A DNA stretch of 55,149 nucleotides. It comes from CAYUVF01 sp964448045 (GTDB lineage: Bacteria; Bacteroidota; Rhodothermia; Rhodothermales; Salinibacteraceae). Both the position numbers and the translations under genes were made by a program. Below, one piece after another: positions 1-8,141 of the stretch (positions are counted from its first letter, which is position 1; every line of letters starts with the position of its first letter). The notes below the pieces were generated by a model. The model made no database searches, was not told the origin of the DNA, and saw only the letters and a list, made by a program, of their open reading frames with translations. The stretch covers positions 1 through 55,149 of the forward strand of contig CAYUVF010000025.1 of the NCBI GenBank assembly GCA_964448045.1. Reading direction: 5' to 3'.

Positions 1-1259
1 TCTTCTATGAGGTACGTGCCATCATCCCCAGCTACAAAGAGCACCTCTCCTGCAGAAGCCAAATCTCGGGCGAGAGGCACCCCACCGACGTTTAATTTGC
101 GAAAGAAGGTTCGTCTTTCTTTTTCCCTGGCCTCGATGGTGAGGGGGACTTGTTCCAAAACAAATAATCCCGCTCCAGTTGCGACGTAAAGTTTGCCTTT
201 ATGTCGCTCAATGCTATATATCGTTCCTTTCAGACCAAGACGTCGATCGTATACAGAAAGCGGGCTGACTGGATCGCTATATGAAACTCCATTATTGAAC
301 AGAGCAGACCACATCCCCCCGTCACTGTCCGGATAGACATAATTGATTTTGCCGTCAGGAATTTCGGCCGCAGGTCCTAAAACCCGCAGAAGGTCCCCCT
401 CCGAGTTTAGAATTAATACGCCTCCTCCAAGCGTTGCCAGGGCAATATTTCCATCCTGAAGCTTACTACCGTGATAGAGTACGTACTTGTCCAAGAATGG
501 CTGAGCCTCGGTATCGAATGGCGTAGTCGACCCATCTTCCCGATATACATACAACCCATCGTTCTGCGTAGCAATCAGAAGGCTTCCATCGGATCGCGGA
601 ATCATCGCCATAATCTGTAGCGACTCGAAATATCCGCCATTAGGCACTTGCTCTAAAGTGTCTTCCTCCATACGCAGGAGTCCACGCCCAATCTCTCGGA
701 CATAGAGTTGATCCTCGATCACAAAGGACGTGTGGTATTCTCCTTCTCCTTCCCAGGCATCCATCGTCGACCCATCCCACCGGAAGAGTCGTTGCTTTGC
801 CTGGAAGTAGATTCCGTCTGAGGTAGCATGTATTCCCCAGACGTCTCCGAACGTGCGGTCCGCCTCAGGAATTTCGTCGTACAGGGAGACGTATTGCTTC
901 GTACCGGTGGAGTCGCTTTCGAGGTATCCGAAGTCTCCCTTCGCCCCGACATAAACCCGTCCGTCAGCATCGGCAGCTAACGAAACAACGTACGAATTCG
1001 TGATCGTCGGTATCAGTCGCCACGCAGTCCCGTCGTATTCCAGGACGCCATCATTGTTGGCGATATACACGATGTTTCGATCGTCCTGCGTTACCGCCCA
1101 ATTGGACGGGTATTGCTCGTATTCCTGGGGAGCGAAATGCTCTCCGTAGAACGGAAGCCCAACCTCAGCCCGATTGGCGTAGGGCTGGGCCTGTACTCCC
1201 TGCTGCGCCAATAGCAGGAGGATCAGTAGAACATATGTGCGGTTGAGAAGCCGCCTCAT
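1..1259 (-). CDS. Secreted beta-propeller (two-component-regulator-type propeller) protein, 5' part
   Basis: The reading frame is open from an ATG at 1259 to the left edge, about 419 codons, so the C-terminus is missing. The N-terminus is a signal peptide (MRRLLNRTY followed by a leucine-rich stretch, cleavage near VQAQ). The mature part repeats short blades of the type NDGVLEYDGTAWR, GDFGYLESDS, NDGLYVYREDG and GGVLILNSEGD, which is the Reg_prop/Y_Y_Y ligand-sensing propeller pattern. In Bacteroidota such propellers usually form the periplasmic half of a hybrid or LytTR sensor kinase; the kinase part, if any, lies outside the window. Base composition is visibly lower in GC than in the housekeeping genes to the right. 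Confident on the propeller, unsure what follows it. Confidence 0.75.
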   Translation of the reverse strand, partial: MRRLLNRTYVLLILLLLAQQGVQAQPYANRAEVGLPFYGEHFAPQEYEQYPSNWAVTQDDRNIVYIANNDGVLEYDGTAWRLIPTITNSYVVSLAADADGRVYVGAKGDFGYLESDSTGTKQYVSLYDEIPEADRTFGDVWGIHATSDGIYFQAKQRLFRWDGSTMDAWEGEGEYHTSFVIEDQLYVREIGRGLLRMEEDTLEQVPNGGYFESLQIMAMIPRSDGSLLIATQNDGLYVYREDGSTTPFDTEAQPFLDKYVLYHGSKLQDGNIALATLGGGVLILNSEGDLLRVLGPAAEIPDGKINYVYPDSDGGMWSALFNNGVSYSDPVSPLSVYDRRLGLKGTIYSIERHKGKLYVATGAGLFVLEQVPLTIEAREKERRTFFRKLNVGGVPLARDLASAGEVLFVAGDDGTYLIE

Positions 1260-1724
1260 GGACATTGAATTGTGGATTGGAGCAAGCCAATTAGCTTATC
1301 TTACCAGACGGAATTACTCCTTTGGCTTGCCCAAAGAATAACACTTACGTCGCATTTAGTGATTGCACGATCGTTTCGAAAAACTATAATAATTTCAGGT
1401 TGCAACTTTTCACGTCCATCTGATGGGTAGAATGAACCGATTGTAGCTCCAAAAAGCAGACTTGGAGCATAACTATAGTCCAAATCTGACGACAATCCCC
1501 CTTTTCTGTAAGCACTGGCTTACACGTGAACGCTCCGCACATCTCAGCTTCGCGCCTCAACGTCCTCTATATTTTGTAGGCATTTTCCGGTCATGTTGCT
1601 CTACCAGCGTGATCGGAGGCGGCGCAGAGCACTAAGCCAAAGCGCAGTACTTTTTGCTACTTTGGCTTTCAGGCTCTGGTGCCAACGTAATACGTATTCC
1701 CATCAAACTCCACACACCCACACT
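1260..1724. other. Intergenic region without a supported gene
   Basis: These 465 bases separate the divergent propeller gene and small lipoprotein gene. The stretch is AT-richer than its surroundings. It holds a 64-codon minus-strand frame (1301-1495) that I do not recognise and do not call. It must contain the promoters of both neighbours, but I see no convincing -35/-10 pair. Confidence 0.5.
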
Positions 1725-1952
1725 ATGAAGCAGAAGACCTCCTTACTATCTATCTTTTTCACCCTTCTTTTCGCTGCGACCCTGACGCTCACGGGCTGCA
1801 CCGCCGGAAGCCTCACGGGCCCGTCTCCTGATCAGGACACCGAGAAAACGGTTCAGGCTGATCAGTCCGTCAATCCACCTGCCATGCGTAACGGAGACAA
1901 TGGCGCAGGCCGCGGAGGAAACGGCCCGGGGCACAACACCACCAACGAGTAA
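1725..1952 (+). CDS. Small lipoprotein of unknown function
   Basis: A 75-residue product. The start at 1725 was chosen because it opens directly into a signal peptide (MKQKTSLL, then a hydrophobic run) ending in a lipobox L22-T23-G24-C25; the longer frame upstream would bury it. After the lipidated cysteine the mature chain is only about 50 residues, without cysteines, rich in Gly, Asn, Asp and Gln, ending in a GNGAGRGGNGPG-like stretch, so it is probably disordered. It is monocistronic: a strong hairpin terminator follows. Such tiny glycine/asparagine-rich lipoproteins are common in this group but carry no assigned function. Confidence 0.6.
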   Translation: MKQKTSLLSIFFTLLFAATLTLTGCTAGSLTGPSPDQDTEKTVQADQSVNPPAMRNGDNGAGRGGNGPGHNTTNE

Positions 1953-2004
1953 GCCTATACGCTCCCGCTCTGCGGGAACTGTTTGCTCGTTGCTCTGCAC
2001 ATCC

Positions 2005-2045
2005 AAGCACCCGACCGGCTCTACCCGGTCGGGTGCTTGTGTTTT
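2005..2045 (+). terminator. Rho-independent terminator of the small lipoprotein gene
   Basis: A perfect 14-bp stem (AAGCACCCGACCGG at 2005-2018 with its complement at 2025-2038) around a 6-base loop, followed by GTGTTTT. It lies 53 bases after the lipoprotein stop codon. A second small hairpin (TCCCGC-TCT-GCGGGA, 1963-1977) sits between stop codon and terminator. Confidence 0.85.
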
Positions 2046-2256
2046 GAAGCAATTTTTAAGCCACGCGGCACACCAAAAATCTTCCGATAGGACTTCGTTA
2101 CACCTCGCCCCTGGGCCTGCAATTTTCTTAACATGCGCTCATCTCGCTCTGCACCCCGCAACATGTCGTCTCGTCCTGCATGAAACAGCAGCAGTCAGTG
2201 CGACACTGATGGGTTCGCCCTTCCCCACTACGCAGCAGGCCGGTAGCACCTTTCTC

Positions 2257-3156
2257 ATGCGCGTCAGTTACACCAACGACTACTACGTTCCTTTGCCCAG
2301 CGGCCATCCGTTCCCGATGGCCAAATTTCCCGCACTCCATCAGATGCTTCTCCGGGAGCGCATCATCCAGCCTGATGAAGTCATTCCCCCACGCCCGGCC
2401 GATTGGTCCGATCTGTTGCGTGTACACTCGGGATCGTACTTGGATGCCCTCGCTGCCGGCGCGTTGCCTCCGCAGGCGGAGCGCCGCATGGGCCTGCCGT
2501 GGTCCGATCGGCTGGTGCACCGCTCGCGCGTTGCCGTACAAGGTACCATCAACGCCGCGTTTATGGCGCTGGAGGACGGGGTCGCTGGCAATCTGGCGGG
2601 CGGTACCCACCACGCTTTCCCTGATCACGGCGAAGGCTTCTGCGTCCTCAACGACGTTGCCGTTGCCATCCGGCTGCTCCTGCGTTCCTGCTGGATCAGC
2701 CGGACGCTGGTCGTCGACCTGGATGTGCATCAAGGCAATGCAAACGCCGCCATCTTTGCAGAGGACGACGCCGTCTTCACCTTCTCGATGCATGGCGCCA
2801 AAAACTATCCGTTTCGCAAGCCGCCGTCCTCCCTGGATGTCGCGCTCCCGGATGCAACCCCCGACGCCCCCTATCTCGATACGCTCACCCAACACCTCGC
2901 CCGCGCGATCGAACAGGCTCGCCCCGATCTGATTTTCTACCTCGGCGGCATCGACGTGATGGAGCATGATCGCTTCGGTCGCCTCGCGCTCACCCGGGCC
3001 GGTCTGCACGCGCGCGACCGCTTCGTGCTCGAGACGATCCATGCCTCGGGTTGTCCCGTCGTGCTCCTGCTCTCGGGCGGATACGCAGCGACGCCCGACG
3101 CCACGGCCGATCTTCATGCAATCATGTATCGCGAGGCACAGCGCGTCTTTGGCTGA
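2257..3156 (+). CDS. Histone deacetylase-like / acetoin-utilization-type deacetylase
   Basis: A 299-residue member of the zinc-dependent arginase/deacetylase fold (HDAC/AcuC/acetylpolyamine amidohydrolase group), expected to remove acetyl or acyl groups from lysines or small amines in the cytoplasm. Seen: GTHHAF with the paired histidines H118-H119, DLDVHQGN with zinc ligands D156 and H158, the third ligand D233 in GGIDV, and a C-terminal LSGGY motif. The start at 2257 matches the family N-terminus (MRVSYTNDY, PLPSGHPFPMAKF); an in-frame ATG at 2209 is a weaker alternative. The gene overlaps the convergent prmC by 35 bases at the 3' end. The substrate cannot be told from sequence. Confidence 0.88.
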   Translation: MRVSYTNDYYVPLPSGHPFPMAKFPALHQMLLRERIIQPDEVIPPRPADWSDLLRVHSGSYLDALAAGALPPQAERRMGLPWSDRLVHRSRVAVQGTINAAFMALEDGVAGNLAGGTHHAFPDHGEGFCVLNDVAVAIRLLLRSCWISRTLVVDLDVHQGNANAAIFAEDDAVFTFSMHGAKNYPFRKPPSSLDVALPDATPDAPYLDTLTQHLARAIEQARPDLIFYLGGIDVMEHDRFGRLALTRAGLHARDRFVLETIHASGCPVVLLLSGGYAATPDATADLHAIMYREAQRVFG

Positions 3157-4105
3157 GCGGTGGGGCCTGTCCGTCCTCGGTCGGGCGCCGGGCTCTCACC
3201 ATCCGGTCACGCCCGGAGAGATCCTCTTTGAGTTGATGCTCGACCAGTCGAATCTCTTGCATGAGGGCGCGCACTGGCTCGGCGAAGCGCTCGTGCGTCT
3301 CCATCACCATCCATCCGCCGGGGGCCAGAACCGTCCATGCGTGCCTGGCGAGCGCGCGGTAAAATACCAGCGGATCGGTGCCGGTGAGCAGCGCGACGGA
3401 CGGTTCATGATCGCCCACCTCCGGGGCGAGGCCGGCGGCTTCCTCGTCGGGAATGTACGGAGGGTTGGAGATCAGCAGATCGAGATCGTGCGGGATGCGC
3501 TCCGGAAAGGTATCGGCGAGGACATCGGCCACGGCAAACGTGACCTCAAGATCGAGCCGATTCGCATTGCGCCGCGCGACCGTTAGGGCGGCCTCGCTCA
3601 CGTCGCATGCGTAGACCTGGGCGTCGGGGCGCTCCTGTTGGATCGCGAGGGCGATGCATCCGCTACCTGTGCCCACGTCCAGCACCCGCGGCCGGTCCAC
3701 GGGTTCGATTAGCCCGAGGGCGTGCTCCACGACCTCCTCTGTTTCGGGCCGGGGGATGAGCACGCTCGGTGTGACCTCCAGCGTCAATCCGTAAAAATCG
3801 GTGTGGCCGAGGATGTACTGCAGGGGCTCACGACTGACTCGCCGCGCAACGATCGACGCAAAAGCACGCACCCGATCAGGCGCAACGGGCCGATTCGGAT
3901 GCGCGTGCAGCGCTGCGGTGTTGCAATCCAGCACATCGCTTAGCAGCCACTCGGCATTGCGGCGCGCGTTGGGCACGTCCGCCGCTTCCAGCCGTTGAAC
4001 TGCCTGATTCAAGAGGCCCCGCCGGGTGGGATCCGGCAGGCCGAGAATCGACGCCTCGGCGCGATCCGAGGACGTTTCGGACGGACGCGCATCCGTTTCA
4101 CTCAT
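3122..4105 (-). CDS. prmC: Release factor glutamine methyltransferase PrmC
   Basis: A 327-residue SAM-dependent methyltransferase that N5-methylates the glutamine of the GGQ motif of peptide-chain release factors. The N-terminal helical domain (about residues 30-110) is followed by the Rossmann domain: the SAM-binding motif DVGTGSGCIAL starts at residue 143 and the catalytic NPPY motif is at 214-217, followed by IPDEE. Length is slightly above the usual 280-300 because of an N-terminal Ser/Glu-rich extension of about 28 residues, so a later start is possible. prfA, its frequent partner, is not next to it. It is divergent from the short-chain dehydrogenase gene with only 11 bases between the start codons. 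Confidence 0.93.
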   Translation of the reverse strand: MSETDARPSETSSDRAEASILGLPDPTRRGLLNQAVQRLEAADVPNARRNAEWLLSDVLDCNTAALHAHPNRPVAPDRVRAFASIVARRVSREPLQYILGHTDFYGLTLEVTPSVLIPRPETEEVVEHALGLIEPVDRPRVLDVGTGSGCIALAIQQERPDAQVYACDVSEAALTVARRNANRLDLEVTFAVADVLADTFPERIPHDLDLLISNPPYIPDEEAAGLAPEVGDHEPSVALLTGTDPLVFYRALARHAWTVLAPGGWMVMETHERFAEPVRALMQEIRLVEHQLKEDLSGRDRMVRARRPTEDGQAPPLSQRRAVPRDT

Positions 4106-4116
4106 GAGATTGGAGT

Positions 4117-4896
4117 ATGCAAACCTTCAAGCATAAAACGATTTTGATTACCGGCGCCTCCAGCGGCATCGGTGCGGCGATGGCCCGGCAGCTGGCTGAT
4201 CCGACCGTGACGCTGCTACTTACGGCGCGATCGGAGGACGCACTGCAGGCCGTCGCCACTGAAGTCGAGACGCACGGAACAACGACAGCTATTTTCCCGC
4301 ACGATCTCGCCGTCGACGGAGCAGCCGCGACCCTTCATCAGCAGATCACCGAGGCCGGCTTTACGGCCGACGTGCTTATCAACAACGCCGGGTTCGGGAA
4401 GCAGGGTCCGTTCGAGGAGTACGACGCCGAAAACTACATGGCCATGATCAGGCTGAACGTGATGAACCTGGTCGCGCTGACGCACCGCTGCCTTCCGGCG
4501 ATGCTGGACCGCGGCGATGCCGGAATCTTGAACGTATCGTCCACGGCGGGCTACCAGCCGCTCCCCTACTTTGCCGTTTACGGCGCGACGAAGAGCTTCG
4601 TGACGAATTTCTCGGAGGCACTCTCCGGCGAATTGGCGCTGCGCGGCGTCACGGTCTCGTGCCTGTGCCCGGGCCCCACCGATACCGCGTTTCAGGACCG
4701 GGCGGCGGTGGACCTGGGCGCCTCCAAGCCGTTCGAGACTCCCGAAAAAGTGGCCCGCGTGGGCCTTCGTGCACTCCTGAACGGCCGGATGACCGCGATC
4801 AGCGGAGCGACGAATGCACTCGGAGCCGTGCTGGGGCGCGTGGCGCCGCGGCGAGTTGTCGTCGCTCTGATACGGCGCGTGCTCGCCCCTCAGTGA
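4117..4896 (+). CDS. Short-chain dehydrogenase/reductase (SDR)
   Basis: A 259-residue classical SDR, a cytoplasmic NAD(P)H-dependent oxidoreductase. Seen: cofactor motif TGASSGIG (12-19), NNAG (89-92), the catalytic serine in NVSS (141/142) and the Y155-x3-K159 pair in VYGATKS. After this comes the CPGPTDTAF segment typical of the DltE/YqjQ-like subgroup, which often carries short-chain reductases of unknown substrate. The C-terminal tail (about 215-259) is hydrophobic and basic. It starts 11 bases from prmC on the other strand and overlaps the convergent acylphosphatase gene by 7 bases. The substrate is not predictable. Confidence 0.88.
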   Translation: MQTFKHKTILITGASSGIGAAMARQLADPTVTLLLTARSEDALQAVATEVETHGTTTAIFPHDLAVDGAAATLHQQITEAGFTADVLINNAGFGKQGPFEEYDAENYMAMIRLNVMNLVALTHRCLPAMLDRGDAGILNVSSTAGYQPLPYFAVYGATKSFVTNFSEALSGELALRGVTVSCLCPGPTDTAFQDRAAVDLGASKPFETPEKVARVGLRALLNGRMTAISGATNALGAVLGRVAPRRVVVALIRRVLAPQ

Positions 4897-5186
4897 TAGC
4901 GCACCCGGAACTGCTCGAAGGTCCCTTGGGCGTCGCCCCAGTCGACGTCGACCGTGTCGACCCGCGCCATCCGCGGTCCCGCGTGCACGGCGCTGATGAG
5001 GTCTTCGAGCGCATCCTCAGTCCCTTCTGCTTCGAGCCGCACCGAGCCGTCGGGCTCGTTGCGCACCCATCCATCGACGCCCAGCTGCCGCGCCTTCCGC
5101 TGGGTAAAGTTGCGGAAGCCTACGCCCTGCACGCGCCCCGTGATGCGCGCCGAGATCCGTTTCATTGCTGACGTATCTGTGCTCAT
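4890..5186 (-). CDS. acyP: Acylphosphatase
   Basis: A product of about 98 residues that hydrolyses carboxyl-phosphate bonds of acylphosphates in the cytoplasm. The signature GRVQGVGFRNF is present with the phosphate-binding arginine in GFR, then the second motif GWVRNEPDGSVRLEAEG with the catalytic asparagine. The start is uncertain: ATG at 5186 (used here) or ATG at 5165, which gives MKRISARITG and a 91-residue protein closer to the family norm. The gene is the last of its strand before the convergent SDR gene, and lies beyond the long palindrome that closes the phenylalanine hydroxylase transcript. Confidence 0.9.
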   Translation of the reverse strand: MSTDTSAMKRISARITGRVQGVGFRNFTQRKARQLGVDGWVRNEPDGSVRLEAEGTEDALEDLISAVHAGPRMARVDTVDVDWGDAQGTFEQFRVRYH

Positions 5187-5280
5187 CCAATCAAGAAGGT
5201 TGATTTCGGCTATCCTGCGCAGGAATTGTAAGCCTACCGTGCCAAAATTATCCGACGTCCAGCGCAAACTTCACCGGACG

Positions 5281-5345
5281 AAACCCTGCTGCGCCGAAAA
5301 GCCCCGCCCCATCATGGGACGAGGCTTTTCGGCGCAGCAGGGTTT
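5281..5345 (-). terminator. Long perfect palindrome, probable terminator of the phenylalanine hydroxylase gene
   Basis: Arms AAACCCTGCTGCGCCGAAAA plus GCC (5281-5303) and their exact complement (5323-5345) pair over 23 bases. The 19-base centre adds about ten more pairs with two mismatches, leaving an ATCAT loop. Read on the minus strand it lies 18 bases behind the hydroxylase stop codon. There is no long T-run afterwards, and the stem is longer than a usual intrinsic terminator, so it may be a repeat unit acting as one. Confidence 0.6.
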
Positions 5346-5363
5346 CACCACGAACGTAGGCTG

Positions 5364-6206
5364 TCAGTCAAGCAATCCATGCTCGCTTGTCCACTGCCTG
5401 AAGCCCTCCAGCAGCTGCTCAAACGAGTCCATCACGAAGAGCGTATCTTGCAGGTGATACACCTCGTAGTCGGTGTTCACGAGAACCTCGGGGTCGAACG
5501 GCTTGGTCGTGACGTCGTCGGAGAGGGCGTGCGTGACCTCCTCGTTGGAGGAAACGATGCCCGCGCCGAAGATGCGCTGCTCGCCGTGCTCGCGGATCAG
5601 CCCGAACTCGACGGTGAACCAGTGGAACGCCTCCAGCTTGGGCCGAATGGCGCCTTCGCCGTTGAGCGCCGCTTGCCCGAAGAGCTGATAGAAATCCGCG
5701 AAGTCCGGCTGGGTGAGCATCGGCATGTGACCGAAGATGTCGTGGAAGCAGTCCGGAGCCGGCGTGTAATCGAGCTCCTCTCGGCCGCGGACGTAGTTGG
5801 TCGATGGAAAGATGCGCTTGGAAAGCAGCTCGAAGAAGTCTTTCTCGTGGATCAGTCCCGGCACCTTGGCCACCTTCCATCCGGTGGCGTCGTTCAGGCG
5901 TTGACTGAGATTGGCGAGGCTGGGGATGCGATCGGCTTCCAGCTTGAGCACGTCCTGACCGTCCAGATAGGCCTCGCAGGCGCGGCCGGGCAACTGCTCC
6001 ATCTGCCGCTCCACCAGAATCTGCCACGTTTCGTTGTCCTCGTCCGAATACGCCGGATACTCGATCTCGTCTCCAATGGGCGGATCCTCTTCGAGCGTCT
6101 GCGGGATCGTCCGCGGATCGACATCCTCGGCGCTCTCGGCTGCTTTCTCGAACGCCGAACGTTCGTCGTCGGGCGTCACTTCCTGGGTTTGCTTCTCATC
6201 CATCAT
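5364..6206 (-). CDS. phhA: Phenylalanine 4-monooxygenase (aromatic amino acid hydroxylase)
   Basis: A 280-residue non-haem iron, pterin-dependent enzyme converting phenylalanine to tyrosine. The iron facial triad is visible: H155 and H160 in FHDIFGH and E200 in WFTVEFGLI. The pterin-binding part PGLIHEKDFFELL and the segment RTPAPD-like YTPAPDCFHD precede it. The first 60 residues are an acidic extension (many Asp/Glu, none of the regulatory ACT domain of the animal enzymes). The start is supported by GGAGGAG seven bases upstream of the ATG-ATG pair. It appears monocistronic, with the long palindrome directly behind it. Confidence 0.93.
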   Translation of the reverse strand: MMDEKQTQEVTPDDERSAFEKAAESAEDVDPRTIPQTLEEDPPIGDEIEYPAYSDEDNETWQILVERQMEQLPGRACEAYLDGQDVLKLEADRIPSLANLSQRLNDATGWKVAKVPGLIHEKDFFELLSKRIFPSTNYVRGREELDYTPAPDCFHDIFGHMPMLTQPDFADFYQLFGQAALNGEGAIRPKLEAFHWFTVEFGLIREHGEQRIFGAGIVSSNEEVTHALSDDVTTKPFDPEVLVNTDYEVYHLQDTLFVMDSFEQLLEGFRQWTSEHGLLD

Positions 6207-6291
6207 AATGAACTCCTCCGTGGTGAATCGATCAGTGATCAGAACAATGTGGAACCGCTTCCATCCGCGGACTCAACCGGTACGTTTTCCG

Positions 6292-6510
6292 TCAGGTATC
6301 GGATGGAGCAGATCGGACGAGCCAGGCCGTCGCAACATAGCCGATGAACGCGCCCGCGCCGATGCCGGTCACCACCCGTGATGATCGAAACCGCCCATCG
6401 AGCACCTGCTCCGCCATCAGCATGATGAGCATGAAGAGCCCCGCGAAGAGGGTCGCTCCGACGAGAATCTGCGGCCAGGTATGGAACGCCCGCCTGTCAA
6501 ACATAAGCAT
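6292..6510 (-). CDS. Small two-helix membrane protein of unknown function
   Basis: About 72 residues with two predicted transmembrane helices: one around QILVGATLFAGLFMLIMLM and one around VVTGIGAGAFIGYVATAWLV, joined by a short basic loop (DGRFRSSR). I do not recognise the family. The frame is also open upstream to an ATG at 6573, which would add 21 residues without hydrophobic character. It lies between the NhaC-type antiporter gene and phhA on the same strand, 104 bases after the antiporter stop. It could be an accessory subunit or unrelated. Confidence 0.5.
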   Translation of the reverse strand: MLMFDRRAFHTWPQILVGATLFAGLFMLIMLMAEQVLDGRFRSSRVVTGIGAGAFIGYVATAWLVRSAPSDT

Positions 6511-6614
6511 GTGGCAATTGCGAGGGGGCGCCGGACCGCCCCCGTGCAGGAGCGCCTGCCGATGGCCGTCCATTTTCCGTGTCTTTAAAATCGGAGGGTC
6601 GATCTGCGTTCCGC

Positions 6615-8045
6615 TCAGCTCACGAGCGCACCGGCGATCCCAAAGGCGAGCGCGGCGAGCCCCGCCTGCACGAGCGCGTACGGAAGCTGTGTGTTCACAT
6701 GATCGACGTGGTCGCATGCCGACGCCATGGAGGAAATAATAGAGGTGTCGGACAGCGGCGAGGCATGGTCCCCGAAGACGCCCCCGGAGAGCACGGCGCC
6801 CAGCAGAAGCGCGGGTGGCAACGCCAAGCCCTCGGCCAGCGGCACGGCAATCGGGATGAGGATGGCGAAGGTCGTCCACGACGAGCCGAGGGTGAAGGAG
6901 ACGAAGCACGACACACCGAAGACGACGATGGGGATCCACCAGGCCGGGCCGCCTTCGCCCACGGCCCCGACCACGTATTCGCCCATCTGCAACTCCTGCG
7001 AGATCTGTCCAAGCGCGAAAGCCAGCACCAGCAACAGCGTCACCGGCACGAGCCCCGAAGCGCCTTTGAGCGCCCAGTCCATCGAGTCATCGATTGACAG
7101 CGTGGCCTGGCCGGTTTCCGATTGTGGGATGGCGTACAGGATCATTGCGGCAGCCACGCCGAGGCCCACCGCCCACAACACGGCGGTGGAGCCGCTGCCC
7201 TGCATCAGGTTCCCGTCACCGGTTATCCAGAGGCCGACGAAGATCATCCCGATCATGAGCCCGACGGGCAGCAGCAGGTTGAGCGCGCGCGGCGCAACGT
7301 GATCGGGCGGCTGGATGTCGGCCACCTCGTCGGCGATCATAGGCTGGCTGCCCTCGCGGATGAGGGCACCGGTGGTGCGAGCACGCTCCTCGGCACGGCG
7401 CATCGGACCGAAGCTCCACCCCGTGAGCGCCAGCAGCAGCGAAAAGCCCATCGCAAAGAGAGCGAAAAAGTTGAACAGGACCGACTGCGCGAGCAGCGCG
7501 ACGGTGTTCTCGGCTGTGCCCTGGGCGCTCAGGAGACCGAGGACGAAGGCGCCCCACCCGTTGAGGGGAATCGACATGCAGACGGGCGCGCACGTGGCAT
7601 CGCAGTAATACGCCAGCTTCTCGCGCGGAATCCGAAGCTTGTCGAACAGCGGACGGCTGACGGCGCCGACGGTCAGCGACGAGATGTTCGATTCGACGAA
7701 GACGAACAGGCCTACGACCCACGCAAGCAGCTCGGCGCTGCGCCGGTTCGTACCCCACCCGCGGCGCTGCGCCCACTGGATGAAACCGCGCACCCCCCCA
7801 GAGGCCTGCACCAGCGCCACGAGACTGCCGACAAGCAGGCAAAACAGCAGTACGCGTGTGTTGCTCGCACTGGAGAAGACCGCCACCATCTGGTCAACCA
7901 GCTCACGCAACCCCGCGACGGGATTGCCGCCCACGATCATCGTGGCGCCGACCCACAGGCCCGCAAAGAGCGATAGGTAGACCTGCCGGGTCCAGAGCGC
8001 CAGTATAATGGCGACCAGCGGGGGCAGCAGTACAATCCAGTCCAT
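6615..8045 (-). CDS. Na+/H+ antiporter, NhaC family
   Basis: A 476-residue inner-membrane protein with about a dozen hydrophobic segments, expected to exchange sodium for protons. The family pattern is seen in the C-terminal half: FTLGSSWTTFAILIPIAVPLA followed by SGGVFGDHASPLSDTSIISSMAS, the conserved helix-loop of the NhaC/PF03553 group, and in the N-terminal half by FVESNISSLTVGAVSRP. The start at 8045 (MDWIVLLPPL) fits the first helix; the frame extends 15 codons further upstream without hydrophobic character. Such transporters fit a sodium-rich habitat. The exact substrate (Na+/H+ versus malate-lactate type relatives) is inferred. Confidence 0.85.
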   Translation of the reverse strand: MDWIVLLPPLVAIILALWTRQVYLSLFAGLWVGATMIVGGNPVAGLRELVDQMVAVFSSASNTRVLLFCLLVGSLVALVQASGGVRGFIQWAQRRGWGTNRRSAELLAWVVGLFVFVESNISSLTVGAVSRPLFDKLRIPREKLAYYCDATCAPVCMSIPLNGWGAFVLGLLSAQGTAENTVALLAQSVLFNFFALFAMGFSLLLALTGWSFGPMRRAEERARTTGALIREGSQPMIADEVADIQPPDHVAPRALNLLLPVGLMIGMIFVGLWITGDGNLMQGSGSTAVLWAVGLGVAAAMILYAIPQSETGQATLSIDDSMDWALKGASGLVPVTLLLVLAFALGQISQELQMGEYVVGAVGEGGPAWWIPIVVFGVSCFVSFTLGSSWTTFAILIPIAVPLAEGLALPPALLLGAVLSGGVFGDHASPLSDTSIISSMASACDHVDHVNTQLPYALVQAGLAALAFGIAGALVS

Positions 8046-8093
8046 GAAGCTCGCAGGTAACCGATGGATACGCGCGCCCCCAAGAGACAATGC

Positions 8094-8120
8094 GGCGGGC
8101 TCACTTGCAAGCAGCCCGCC
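8094..8120 (-). terminator. Probable terminator behind the thioredoxin-like gene
   Basis: GGCGGGCT (8094-8101) pairs with AGCCCGCC (8113-8120) around an 11-base loop containing the palindrome TTGCAA. It lies 21 bases behind the redoxin stop codon on the minus strand. The following T-content is modest (GCATTGTCTCTTGG). Confidence 0.45.
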
Positions 8121-8141
8121 CCCTGCGCCGCAGACGCAGCA

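Noticed and set aside
1301..1495. 64-codon minus-strand frame directly upstream of the propeller gene
   Set aside because: It has no recognised motif and no ribosome-binding site, and lies in an AT-rich gap where such frames arise by chance. Kept only as part of the gap description.
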